Shown: piece after piece, positions 1-8,144 of the stretch
Layout: each line of letters starts with the position of its first letter
Numbering within the stretch: the first letter of the stretch is position 1
Position numbers and translations under genes: made by a program
Notes under the pieces: generated by a model
The model's input: the letters and a program-made list of their open reading frames with translations, nothing else
The model's database searches: none
Told to the model about the DNA's origin: nothing
From: an uncultured bacterium
GTDB lineage: Bacteria > Actinomycetota > Coriobacteriia > Coriobacteriales > Coriobacteriaceae
Assembly (NCBI GenBank): GCA_905215525.1
Contig: CAJMQJ010000001.1
Coordinates: 558,001-622,000 of the forward strand
Length of the DNA stretch: 64,000 nt
Direction: 5' to 3'

Positions 1-1325
1 CCGTGACGCTCGGCGGCAAGGTCGGTCACTCCGAGGTGGGCGAGTACGGCCGCGCCACTATTACGCGCACTGCCGGCGCCAAGCTCTTTAACTCCACGCC
101 CATGGAGCAGACCGTGTGGATGAGCCACCGCGACGCCGTGTCCGAGGTGCCCGAGGGCTTTACCGTTACCGCCAGCACCGACGTGTGCCCGGTTGCCGCC
201 ATGGAATGCGTCGAGCGCAAGATTTTCACCACGCAGTTCCACCCCGAGGTCAAGCACTCCGAGTACGGTCAGCAGCTGTTGAGCAACTTCCTGTTTGAGA
301 TCTGCGGCCTGGAGCCCAACTGGAGCATGGACAACCTGGTCGAGACCATGACGGCCGAGTTCCGCGAGAAGGTCGGCGACGACCGCGTGATTCTGGCCCT
401 GTCCGGTGGCGTCGACTCCTCCGTCGTGGCTGCGCTGGGCGCTCGCGCCGTGGGCAAGCAGATGACCTGCGTGTTCATCAACCACGGTCTGCTGCGCAAG
501 GGCGAGCCCGAGCAGGTGGAGGAGGTCTTCACCAAACAGTTTGACGTCGACTTTATCCACGTCCACGCCGAGGACCGTTATGCCGAGCTTCTGGCCGGCG
601 TGACCGAGCCCGAGGAGAAGCGCCGCATCATCGGTACGCAGTTCTGGAAAGAGTTCTTCGCCGTGGCGCAGCAGCTCGAGACCGATGGCAAGCCGGTCAA
701 GTACCTGGCTCAGGGCACCATCTACCCCGACATCATCGAGTCCGGCGCTCGCAAGACGGGCGGCAAGACGGCTACCATCAAGAGCCACCACAACCTGATT
801 CCGTTCCCCGAGGGCGTGCACTTCGACCTTATTGAGCCGCTCGACCACTTCTTTAAGGACGAGGTCCGCGCACTTGGTCTGGCGCTGGGCCTGCCGGGTC
901 ACATCGTGTTCCGTCAGCCCTTCCCGGGCCCGGGCCTGGCCATCCGCATCATCGGTGCGGTCGACAAGGAGAAGCTCGAGATCCTCAAGAATGCCGACGC
1001 TATCGTGCGCGAGGAGCTCGACGCCTACAACCAGCGCCTGTTTGAGCAGACCGGCGAGCGCAACTCCGAGCACAGCTGCTGGCAGTACTTTGCGGTCCTG
1101 CCCGACATCAAGTCCGTTGGCGTTATGGGCGACGAGCGCACCTATCAGCGCCCGATCATCTTGCGCGCCGTGGAGTCCAGCGACGCCATGACCGCCGACT
1201 GGGCCAAGCTGCCCTACGACGTCCTGGCCCGCATCTCCGGCCGCATCGTTGCCGAGGTCCCTGGCGCCAACCGCGTCTGCTACGACATTACGTCCAAGCC
1301 GCCCGCGACGATTGAGTGGGAATAG
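1..1325 (+). CDS. guaA: GMP synthase (glutamine-hydrolysing), 5' end outside window
   Basis: Converts XMP to GMP using glutamine and ATP, the last step of guanine nucleotide synthesis in the cytosol. Only the last 441 codons are visible. Counting from the first in-window GTG (position 3), the end of the class I glutaminase domain with its His-Glu catalytic pair (FHPE, residues 79-82) is followed by the ATP pyrophosphatase P-loop SGGVDSS (134-140). The dimerisation domain then ends in the family-typical TIEWE. The nucleophile Cys lies upstream of the window. The GTG at 3 is internal, not the start. A second, glutaminase-less GMP synthase lies at 42022-43002. Confidence 0.97.
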   Translation, partial: VTLGGKVGHSEVGEYGRATITRTAGAKLFNSTPMEQTVWMSHRDAVSEVPEGFTVTASTDVCPVAAMECVERKIFTTQFHPEVKHSEYGQQLLSNFLFEICGLEPNWSMDNLVETMTAEFREKVGDDRVILALSGGVDSSVVAALGARAVGKQMTCVFINHGLLRKGEPEQVEEVFTKQFDVDFIHVHAEDRYAELLAGVTEPEEKRRIIGTQFWKEFFAVAQQLETDGKPVKYLAQGTIYPDIIESGARKTGGKTATIKSHHNLIPFPEGVHFDLIEPLDHFFKDEVRALGLALGLPGHIVFRQPFPGPGLAIRIIGAVDKEKLEILKNADAIVREELDAYNQRLFEQTGERNSEHSCWQYFAVLPDIKSVGVMGDERTYQRPIILRAVESSDAMTADWAKLPYDVLARISGRIVAEVPGANRVCYDITSKPPATIEWE

Positions 1326-1638
1326 TAAATTCCTAAGTTATGGGGGTAGAATTTTGATTTCCTATAGGATATGCTCCCATTAATAAATGAATTGATCTGC
1401 TGCCTCAAATAGTAGGGCAGACGTTCGATATAGATTTGATAATGCAAGATAGCGGGCACGGTTTCAATAGAATCTGTGCCGCTGCTGTATATGTGGTGGT
1501 GCTTGTGATCGGTGCCTGCAATATTCTTGCCTGCGCTTCGGCCCTCGCCGCTCGAAATGCATCGCAAGGGGTTCCTCGCCGGCAATCTGTCTTCTCGCTG
1601 GAGGAGGGGTGGCCGTTCTTTTGGAGTCTCGAAACCAG
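1326..1638. other. Intergenic stretch with a hairpin
   Basis: Between guaA and the DUF3800 remnant I see no gene. It holds a hairpin at about 1455-1480 (GGCAC stem, GTTTCAATAGAA loop region) followed by GCTGCTGTATA. This resembles the hairpins downstream of the three yjdF copies. Confidence 0.5.
1455..1480. repeat. Hairpin of the GTTTCAAT family, copy 1
   Basis: GGCAC (1455-1459) pairs with GTGCC (1476-1480) around a GTTTCaatagAATC core and is followed by GCTGCTGTATA. Similar core and tail occur at 6568-6596, 14016-14047 and 17072-17103, each just 3' of a yjdF copy. Here no yjdF is nearby. It may be a terminator for a lost minus-strand gene. Confidence 0.45.
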
Positions 1639-1910
1639 CTAAAGTTGCTTACTGCGGGCTTGCTTGAGCCAGTTCCTTTTGAAAGGGCCGACACCGCCGA
1701 AGAACTTGCCGTACGTCTCGCCGCCCTCCCCGCCATCGAACTTGACCAGGGCGAGTTCGATGGCGGGGGAGATATCGCGCCCATGCGTTCTATTAGCCTT
1801 ACCAGGTCGTTGAGCTGGCTACGGCGGTAGACGAGTGCGAGCAGATAGTAACGAGCCTTGCCGCCGCGGTCACTGCTCTCATCGACAAAGATGCTGAGCT
1901 CCTTGGCCAA
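1639..1910 (-). pseudogene. DUF3800-family protein, internally deleted and frameshifted
   Basis: From a TTG at 1910 the minus strand reads MAKELSIFVDESSDRGGKARYYLLALV, a recognisable DUF3800 N-terminus (the FVDES element is the RNase-H-like start of the family). It then jumps to YRRSQLNDLVRLIERM. After a frameshift near 1795 another frame reads DISPAIELALVKFDGG, then TYGKFFGGVGPFKRN and a stop at 1639-1641, which looks like the family's C-terminus. DUF3800 proteins are usually well over 200 aa, so the centre has been lost. The gene is inactive. Family assignment is from sequence resemblance only. Confidence 0.6.
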
Positions 1911-1933
1911 TGGAGACGCCTAAAGGAATAAAA

Positions 1934-1956
1934 AAGCCGGGGGACTCCCCCGGCAC
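1934..1956 (-). terminator. Rho-independent terminator, minus strand
   Basis: GCCGGGGG-act-CCCCCGGC forms an 8-bp GC stem. Read on the minus strand it is followed by a T run (plus-strand A run just before 1934). It would end transcription from the remnant at 1990-2245 or further upstream, before the DUF3800 remnant. Confidence 0.7.
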
Positions 1957-1989
1957 TTGGAGGTAGCTTAATGTGCCACCAATAACCTT

Positions 1990-2245
1990 ATAGCCTGCGC
2001 TGGCGCTGAATACAAGAGGGAAGTGGAGAAAGACGCCCATACGAGCACCTGACTAGTAGCTGGCGGGCGTTGTCGAGGGCGGGTGCCCTCCAGCGTCTGG
2101 GCGTGAGCCTGTCGGTAGTTTCAGGCGGCGTCGCCTGCACGTCGTGCACCGCGGGATAGCCCTCCTGCGCCTCATTGGGACAATTATGAAATCGCCCTCG
2201 ATCACACTGTTCTCGATGACGGTGCGCTCGAGTTTGGGCACCTTT
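1990..2245 (-). pseudogene. ISL3-type transposase, N-terminal remnant
   Basis: On the minus strand one frame reads VPKLERTVIENSVIEGDFIIV then a CTTC cysteine pair. A shifted frame continues DRLTPRRWRAPALDN then a second Cys region. ISL3 transposases begin with a short N-terminal domain carrying Cys pairs and an RRWRHLDL-like stretch, which this resembles. At least one frameshift is needed and the catalytic part is missing. No terminal inverted repeats were identified. The assignment is tentative. Confidence 0.4.
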
Positions 2246-2448
2246 TTGAATAGACTGTTTCTTATGGAAGCGCGTCCTTCGCGCGCTCATTTTCTTAGTC
2301 GGAAGATGGTGATGCGGAGGCGTGCCGCTGCTGCTAGGCGGGTGCTTTCGACGGGCGCGCACCCGCGCAAATCCCATAGTGCCTTATTGACCGCTCCTTT
2401 CGGCATATCTTCACTCAAGTCCCTACACTGCTTTTGCTTTCGTCGTCT

Positions 2449-5400
2449 CTATCCGCACACGATGAGGGTGACCAGTTCATCGAGTCGTTGTTCATCGGCA
2501 GCTGTTGGCTCGATGCCGCTGTTAAAGCGTTTTCCCATCTCGCTGAGTTCAGCCATTTGTTTATCGTTGGCGTCGAATTTTGGAACAGTGAGATAATCGA
2601 CTACGCTCGTTCCGAGACTTAACGCCGATGCATACGCCCCGATTGCTCCCGATACCAAAGAGGAGTTAAGGAATGCTGTGAGATAAGCAGCCTCTGGTTC
2701 GGTTTGCACAGGGATGAAATAAACCTTGTGATCCGGAACAACCGTCTTCATCGTTCCACCGGGCATCGTCTCGGAGCCAATATAAGCCGCAACGAAGCTG
2801 GAGCCTGACATCTCCTTCCAAACCACCTTGTACGGAGCAAATGTGTACTTACCAACGGTCCATATGGACCAGAACGGCTTGCCTTTTTGGAAGCGGCGGT
2901 AGCTGGATCTGGTTTCAAGAACATTTTTGAAGCGGGCGAGATATTGAAAAAGCTGAGGTGACGTTGCGGGAAGCTTATCGTCACCAAACATGCCCGTCTG
3001 AGGTACGATGACGCAGCTTCCAGGGGATGGTGTTGCGTTAAAACGCGATATTTCACGACCCCGAAGGAGTGGATAGATATAGGAACTCTCAACATCGGCG
3101 GTTATGCGGGGCAGGCTGCGCCTCCCGTTTCTCGGATCGTTCGATATCCTCACAACATCAGGCACATTGGTCGCATGTGTGCTTACGAAGTAGATGCCAT
3201 TTGCATCTGTTGTGACACCTTTTCGTGCGGAATAGCTCTTGTCGGATGAGGTGGCGTCCATTATCTGCGACCAAGCAGAGAGTTGGCCGTTCGACCCGAC
3301 GAGCCACGGGCCATCGATGGTTCCGGGGATGGGAATGGCTTGTTTCTGTATGGGCATAGATAGAAGCTCGCCATCCACTGGCTTCCCTTGAGGCTTGCGA
3401 TATTCGCGATATGTGACTGGATAAGCTGTATTTTCGCCATTACGTTTAATTATGAGAAGTGAGGGCCAATTTGCTACGCCTTCGAACGGGCGAATCGCTT
3501 TGTAGTCTTCAACGAGTTCGACGCTCATATTCTCTGAAGTTCCATTTTCATGGTGAAGAGTCCAGCGTCTGAAACCCTGGCTCGATTCATTTTTGAAAAC
3601 CGTTCCTGTAATGAGGAATGCAAGCAATCCCCCTGGACGGACAAACCTATCCAAGGCGTGGTATGTGACAACGGTGGAGATGTCTGACTGAATGCCGCCA
3701 ACCCAGTTATCCTCGCTAAAAATATCCATTCGTTCGCAGAGAGGTTTGATGAATTCAGCATACGGACGAGGAAGGTCGCTCCATTTGACCCAAGGAGGGT
3801 TGCCCACGACGTAGTCAACGTCATGCACGCAGCCTGCTTTAATTCTGTCGAAAAGAATGAAGCACCATATGCCGTTCCAGTGGTTTCTATGAAGCTCAAC
3901 GAGGTCCGTTATTGTCTTTGCAAGGACATCTTTCATGTTGATGTCCAGGTACTTTACGGTTGGCGATATCTGTTCGAGTGTTACGGCTATGTCGCCGGCA
4001 TCAAGGTCCGAGTCCACGCAAATGCGGAGATGGTCCATGACATCGTAGAAGTCTGGAGAGACTGCCATTTCGTAGGGAATAGCAAAAGTCTTCTCGCCCT
4101 TCTCTGTCAAGATGCTATGTGTGAAGACGCCGTCTTCAGGGTCAGCCGTATTTATGGCGTCTGCCAGAAATACGGGCAAGAGAGTTTTTCTGGATTCAGA
4201 GAAATGGCCTGCTAGGAACACGACGAGAGATGCTCGTGCTGTTAGAACGGCAAGCGGATTGAGGTCAAAACCGTATAAACCCTCGAGGATTTCACTGGCC
4301 GTATTCCGCGGGTGTGCATCTTCAAGTCGTCTCTTTACCGCTTCAAGTAGGAACGTTCCACTACCGCATGTCGGATCGAGAAGAGAGTCGTATAAATTCC
4401 ACCCCGCGAGGTCGATCACATGTGCCGCTAGCCAGTCTGGTGTGTAGTACTCTCCCAAGGCATGGCGCATGGGAGTGGGCGTGAACTCCATATAGAGCCC
4501 CTTGAACAAGTCTATGACGGACTCGGAGCTTTTCCTAGCTACGTCAAAGTCCATTGAGCTTAGGCTATCCAGTAGGATTTGTAGTCCGCCTGCCAACGGC
4601 TTGAAGACGTCTGCTCCTAAGTACCACGAGAAGAAATCCGTGGTTAGCATATTCTGGATACCCTTTAGCTTGAAGTACATGCCGTTCTCGACATTCTTGA
4701 GGAATTCGAGTGACGTGGTATTTGGCTGGGCGGATTTATCGTCCATGTCAATTAAGGCGTGAACTGCACACACTTTAGCGACGATTGCGATGTAGGTGTT
4801 GAGAGCAAAGACATATGCCTGGGGGTACTCTTGGTAGTTGACCCCGTGCATCGCTGAGGCACTCGAGAGATAGGTCTGCAATCGCTCCGAGCCAGTACCA
4901 TCCACCTGGCCAAAGAGGCGAGCCCACTCCGTGAATATCAATTTTGTTCGCGTCGTTCTCGAATTGTTTATCGCACCGACAATTGCTTGGTATAGCGAAG
5001 GAATGACGTTCTTGCCGACCTCTGTTTCCGGTCCAATAAACTGTTTGAGTGCCATAGGGCTAACGAGTGGTTTGCCTCCGCGGTCGATGAGGGTGAGCAG
5101 CCTGTGGAGGCAAACCGCATCGAATGACTCGGGGTCGTTCCAAAAGAAGTCGCCATCACGCGCGTCGCCAAATGATATGGTCTCTCCATCCCAGACAACA
5201 AGGGAATAAGCGCCGTTGCGCCTGCCTTCTTCCTCTGCCAGGAGATTGCAATAATCTTCTGACTGCTGCCGCGCATGCCGAAGCTGAGCGCCTGCCATAT
5301 GATTGAAAGACCTAGGGGGCTCATACTCTATGATCGTTGATCCATGTACCGCATCTAGGCGGAAGCTTCCAGAGCGAAATGAATGTTCATACGTATATGG

Positions 5401-5568
5401 ATTCCAGAAGATACCGCAGGAGCTGCAAATCGTCCTTAGGATGTCTTCGACTTCAATCTTAAGTTGTTCCTCGTTCTGCGCTGCCTGAGCTGTACGGAGA
5501 ATTTTCGAAGCATATGGTGCAAGTTCGGCAATGGGCGGTATGGAGGTTATTTCTGTGGCGTGGGTCAT
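2449..5568 (-). CDS. Large N6-adenine DNA methylase / restriction-modification-type protein
   Basis: 1039-aa protein with an amino-methyltransferase core: SAM-binding motif I LDPTCGSGTF near residue 400 and catalytic motif IV NPPW near residue 590. A long C-terminal half looks like a target-recognition region. This build fits Eco57I-like or type IIG enzymes that combine modification with specificity. A strand-helix stretch near residues 70-90 (RLDAVHGSTIIEYEPP) resembles a PD-(D/E)xK site but has Glu-Tyr-Glu where Glu-x-Lys is expected, so nuclease activity is uncertain. The ATG at 5568 directly follows the stop of the upstream antitoxin-like gene (5569-5571), so the two are probably co-transcribed. 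No separate restriction gene is adjacent. It could be a solitary methylase. Confidence 0.85.
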   Translation of the reverse strand: MTHATEITSIPPIAELAPYASKILRTAQAAQNEEQLKIEVEDILRTICSSCGIFWNPYTYEHSFRSGSFRLDAVHGSTIIEYEPPRSFNHMAGAQLRHARQQSEDYCNLLAEEEGRRNGAYSLVVWDGETISFGDARDGDFFWNDPESFDAVCLHRLLTLIDRGGKPLVSPMALKQFIGPETEVGKNVIPSLYQAIVGAINNSRTTRTKLIFTEWARLFGQVDGTGSERLQTYLSSASAMHGVNYQEYPQAYVFALNTYIAIVAKVCAVHALIDMDDKSAQPNTTSLEFLKNVENGMYFKLKGIQNMLTTDFFSWYLGADVFKPLAGGLQILLDSLSSMDFDVARKSSESVIDLFKGLYMEFTPTPMRHALGEYYTPDWLAAHVIDLAGWNLYDSLLDPTCGSGTFLLEAVKRRLEDAHPRNTASEILEGLYGFDLNPLAVLTARASLVVFLAGHFSESRKTLLPVFLADAINTADPEDGVFTHSILTEKGEKTFAIPYEMAVSPDFYDVMDHLRICVDSDLDAGDIAVTLEQISPTVKYLDINMKDVLAKTITDLVELHRNHWNGIWCFILFDRIKAGCVHDVDYVVGNPPWVKWSDLPRPYAEFIKPLCERMDIFSEDNWVGGIQSDISTVVTYHALDRFVRPGGLLAFLITGTVFKNESSQGFRRWTLHHENGTSENMSVELVEDYKAIRPFEGVANWPSLLIIKRNGENTAYPVTYREYRKPQGKPVDGELLSMPIQKQAIPIPGTIDGPWLVGSNGQLSAWSQIMDATSSDKSYSARKGVTTDANGIYFVSTHATNVPDVVRISNDPRNGRRSLPRITADVESSYIYPLLRGREISRFNATPSPGSCVIVPQTGMFGDDKLPATSPQLFQYLARFKNVLETRSSYRRFQKGKPFWSIWTVGKYTFAPYKVVWKEMSGSSFVAAYIGSETMPGGTMKTVVPDHKVYFIPVQTEPEAAYLTAFLNSSLVSGAIGAYASALSLGTSVVDYLTVPKFDANDKQMAELSEMGKRFNSGIEPTAADEQRLDELVTLIVCG

Positions 5569-5793
5569 CTACATCCCGTCTTCCTCGTTATCCATGATTG
5601 CTACGTCAAGCGGCAAACCGTCGCGCCTTGCCACGGCTCGAAGGAAGATGTTAGCCGCTGTGGATAGAGACAACCCGAGTTCGTCGAAGATTTCACTGGA
5701 CCAATCTTTTACTTCTGGGCCAATCCTAATCGCTGCAGTCGAACATTTAGCTATGGATCGTCTTTCGATTGATATGTGAATTACATTGTACAT
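5569..5793 (-). CDS. RelB/DinJ-like antitoxin without a toxin gene
   Basis: 74 aa. The segment CSTAAIRIGPEVK followed by IFDELGLSLSTAANIFLRAV and GLPLDV matches the ribbon-helix-helix DNA-binding region of RelB/DinJ antitoxins. In a usual type II module a RelE/YafQ toxin follows within a few bases. Here the next codon is the start of the methylase gene and no toxin-like frame is found on either side. An ATG-initiated start at 5793 is assumed; a later start (about residue 15) would still keep the fold. It may be an orphaned antitoxin or a repressor recruited to control the methylase. Confidence 0.75.
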   Translation of the reverse strand: MYNVIHISIERRSIAKCSTAAIRIGPEVKDWSSEIFDELGLSLSTAANIFLRAVARRDGLPLDVAIMDNEEDGM

Positions 5794-6165
5794 GATGCTG
5801 CCAGAGCGGTAGATATGTTGAGTAGCCTGGCCGAGTTAATGAGATTAGCTCTTGGGTCTCTGCGGCGTGGAGTTTTGACACTCCCAAAAGTGTAATTAGA
5901 TTCGAGTTTTAGGAGTATTTCTTGAAAGGCGATAGGTCGAAGCGCCACAATAGATGTCTCGAGGAGGCGACGCTCTTTCGTAACGCCGGCTTCTCCAATT
6001 TAATCGCGGGCGCGCGAAGGTCGAAGCGCAGTGGCCGATCTCTCTCTATGCCACACATTACGACCTGCACGGCAAGGCGCTCCTCAAGACGAATCCAAAT
6101 CAATGAGTGAGCGTCATTATCCCTGAGGACGATGTGAGACCGTTTCATGGGCAGTGAAACTGGAT
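5794..6165. other. Intergenic stretch upstream of the antitoxin-methylase unit
   Basis: No convincing gene. Contains a small inverted repeat ACACT-N6-AGTGT (about 5878-5893) that could be an operator for the ribbon-helix-helix protein. Direct copies of GGTCGAAGCGC occur near 5936 and 6019. Short open frames on both strands show no family resemblance. Confidence 0.4.
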
Positions 6166-6357
6166 TTATTGATCCTCTTGATCCAATCCAAGTTCTTTCA
6201 AGTCTTTTTCGTTTTGGATATCTTCAGTGGTTTTCTTGCCAGTGATAGCACCGTAGGCTTCTTTTATGCCGTTTTTCACTGCCCATTTGATAACGAAATA
6301 CAGCGCAATCAAAATAATGATAGCCGTTCCTCCGCTTATGCCCAGTTCATTCCACAT
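6166..6357 (-). CDS. Small single-pass membrane protein (DUF6019-like)
   Basis: 63 aa: a short N-terminus, one membrane helix (residues about 10-27, TAIIILIALYFVIKW), then a charged tail KNGIKEAYGAITGKKTTEDIQ. The FVIKWAVKNGIKEAY pattern recalls the small DUF6019 proteins of Firmicutes; I am not certain of the family. A good ribosome site (TAGGAGA) precedes the ATG. Function unknown. The low GC relative to its surroundings suggests acquisition by transfer. Confidence 0.65.
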   Translation of the reverse strand: MWNELGISGGTAIIILIALYFVIKWAVKNGIKEAYGAITGKKTTEDIQNEKDLKELGLDQEDQ

Positions 6358-6567
6358 GATTCAATTCTCCTAATTTCAATTTGCTGCTTATTTGTAGTCT
6401 TCGATTATAACTTGAACCCTGCCTGGGACAATCGCAGTCATTGGCCCTGAGCAGCTGCACTGAAAACCGGCATTCGCCGTTATGATTTGGCAGCCTCGTA
6501 TTCAAGATGCATATATCGAATGCGAGTTGGATGGAGAACGACTGTCGACGAGTTATGAATGGATAGC

Positions 6568-6596
6568 CGCGTCGGTTTCGAGTGGAACCGGTGCCG
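6568..6596. repeat. Hairpin of the GTTTCAAT family, copy 2
   Basis: Imperfect stem around GGTTTCgagtgGAACC followed by GCTTCTGCATA. It sits just 3' of the truncated yjdF, as the other copies do. Confidence 0.4.
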
Positions 6597-6626
6597 CTTC
6601 TGCATAAGGCTTGCCGCAAATGGCGA

Positions 6627-6945
6627 TTAATGCCCGCGATGCTTCAGCTTCCGCTGCTCGAAGCGTACCTCCGCCTCGTCAGCGCGGCGTTGGCTTCTTG
6701 TGTGGGCCGACTCCCGTTTCATTGTCTCCCGCTGACGCGCGAGCGCCTGCTGCGCCTTGGCGCCCATCGCCGGGTGCTTAAGGGCCTTCGATGCCTCGCG
6801 GGCGGGGCACTTGGGGGATTTCGCAAGATTTCTCGTCTCTGCGGGTTCGTCGCCGAAGAACGCGAGCTGCGCCCATTTGCTTGTAGCGAATTGCAGAATC
6901 TCCTCATCGGACAGTTCCGCACCGAAGACGATGCGGGTCGAGCAT
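6627..6945 (-). pseudogene. yjdF: yjdF family (DUF2992), 5'-truncated copy
   Basis: In one minus-strand frame: STRIVFGAELSDEEILQFATSKWAQLAFFG, then the basic tail RRADEAEVRFEQRKLKHRGH and a TAA at 6627-6629. This matches the intact copies at 14085 and 17131 from about residue 32 on, with a few substitutions and a 3-codon deletion in the tail. The N-terminus, ribosome site and leader are missing. At about 6945 the similarity stops abruptly. The 3' flank (6480-6626) is also related to 13920-14084, so the duplicated block extended past the gene. Confidence 0.85.
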
Positions 6946-7048
6946 GATTGAAAAGCTCGGGCTTACAGCGCAAAACCCTCGCGATTTCCACGACAATGAT
7001 CTTCATCACAACGCCTGACGCCATAAACCAAAAAAGGGGTTCTTTAGC

Positions 7049-7370
7049 CTGTTGCGAGCTGACCGCGCGAGAACAGCGCCGCGAGCGCATCATGAGCAGG
7101 CAGGACTACATCATGGCGCAGCTTGTCGGCACCGAGATAGCGGTGAGGCCGTCGTCGCGGGTCCAGCGAGCGCCGCGCGACTCCGTGAGGAGTCTGGCGG
7201 AGCGGCTCCTCGCCGTGTGAGAAGCCGACGAGCTCGATGCGGACCTCCAGAAGCAGCTCGCCCTGGTCATGGAGTTCTTCAACGGGCTCGGCGAGGCCCC
7301 GTCGGTCGGAAGGCGCGCAAAGCGCGAGAAAGGGCCCAGCGACGATCTCTTCGGGATGTCTCGATGCTAA
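7049..7370 (+). pseudogene. MobC-like relaxosome protein remnant with in-frame TGA
   Basis: One frame reads ELTAREQRRERIMSRQDYIM, then AQLVGTEIAV, a TGA at 7218-7220, then EADELDADLQKQLALVMEFF and a TAA at 7368-7370. The SRQDYI element followed by a helical tail ending in an acidic DELDADLQ segment is typical of MobC/ribbon-helix-helix mobilisation accessory proteins that hold the relaxase at oriT. There is no clear start or ribosome site, and the stop interrupts the same frame. It marks a former mobilisable element. No relaxase is left nearby. Confidence 0.5.
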
Positions 7371-7479
7371 CCCCAGGCCGCGATTGGGAGACGCAACCGC
7401 TCCCGGGCGCACGCGCGCGTGCCGGCGCGGCGAGGGACCGCAGGCGCGATGCGTGGGCGGCCAAGGCAATCAGAGGCAA
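7371..7479. other. Short GC-rich gap before the abiE operator
   Basis: GC-rich sequence between the MobC-like remnant and the palindrome. I see no gene. Confidence 0.4.
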
Positions 7480-7513
7480 TTTGATGAAAAAAGTATATAC
7501 TATTTTCATCAAA
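7480..7513. promoter_or_regulatory. 34-bp palindromic operator/promoter of the abiE operon
   Basis: Arms TTTGATGAAAA (7480-7490) and TTTTCATCAAA (7503-7513) flank AGTATATACT (7492-7501), itself a palindrome, so 16 of 17 base pairs are symmetric. TATACT inside it fits a -10 element. The ribosome site AGGAGG follows at once. AbiEi antitoxins are known to autoregulate by binding inverted repeats in front of their operon, so this is the likely operator. Confidence 0.8.
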
Positions 7514-7526
7514 AAGGAGGAACGCC

Positions 7527-8144
7527 ATGACAGAAGCAGAGGCCATCGCTAAGCGCATAGAGAGCTTCGGCTCCGGTAGGGCCTTCACGGCCGCCGACTT
7601 CTCCGACGTCGCAGGCCGACGCAACGCTGCCAACGCGCTCGGGCGCTTGCATGCAAAGGGGGAGATCGCCCGCGCCGTCCGCGGCGTCTACTATGTGCCG
7701 GAGCGCAGCGCGCTCATGGGCACCGAGGTGCCGGCCAGCGCCGACGAGGTCGTGCGCGCCGTCGCCCGTGCCAACAAGTGGATCGTTGCGCCGTCCGGCG
7801 ACGCGGCGCTCAACGCGCTGGGCCTCGACACGCAGGTGCCCGCGAAGCTCGTCTACGTCAGCAGCGGCCCGTACAAGCGCTACGAGTACGGGCCGTACGA
7901 TATCGAGCTCCGGCACCGCGCCAACCGCGACCTGCTCGACTGCTCGCAAATCACCTGCACCATCGTGCAGGCCCTCAAGGCGCTCGGACGCGAGAACATG
8001 GGCGACGAGGAAATCAGAACGCTCGCGCGCAACCTCACGGAGGAGCAGGCCAGCGCGTTCCTGGAAGAGTCGGCGGGGCTCACATCCTGGGTTGCCGACG
8101 CCGCGAAGAAGATATGGGAGGCGAAGCATGGACAGGATCGCTAG
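7527..8144 (+). CDS. abiEi: AbiEi-family antitoxin / transcriptional regulator
   Basis: 205 aa with an N-terminal winged-helix region (FTAADFSDVAGRRNAANALGR, then GEIARAVRGVYYVP, residues about 20-60) and an AbiEi C-terminal domain. Known AbiEi proteins neutralise the cognate AbiEii toxin and repress their own operon (type IV toxin-antitoxin, abortive phage infection). AGGAGG sits 7 bases before the ATG. Its 3' end overlaps abiEii by 17 bp, which suggests translational coupling. The family also includes DUF6088 proteins; the role is the same in context. Confidence 0.88.
   Translation: MTEAEAIAKRIESFGSGRAFTAADFSDVAGRRNAANALGRLHAKGEIARAVRGVYYVPERSALMGTEVPASADEVVRAVARANKWIVAPSGDAALNALGLDTQVPAKLVYVSSGPYKRYEYGPYDIELRHRANRDLLDCSQITCTIVQALKALGRENMGDEEIRTLARNLTEEQASAFLEESAGLTSWVADAAKKIWEAKHGQDR

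Noticed and set aside
5909..6148. 79-codon minus-strand and 62-codon plus-strand frames
   Set aside because: No recognisable family, no clear ribosome site, overlapping each other.
6942..7024. Short MKIIVVEIARVLR peptide upstream of the truncated yjdF, recalling SpoVM-like peptides
   Set aside because: Runs into other sequence with no stop in a sensible place, and the frame differs from yjdF. Too weak.
7651..8127. N-terminal extension of the AbiEii frame
   Set aside because: Arg/Ser/Pro-rich shadow of abiEi. The natural start is ATG 8128 with the family's N-terminus.
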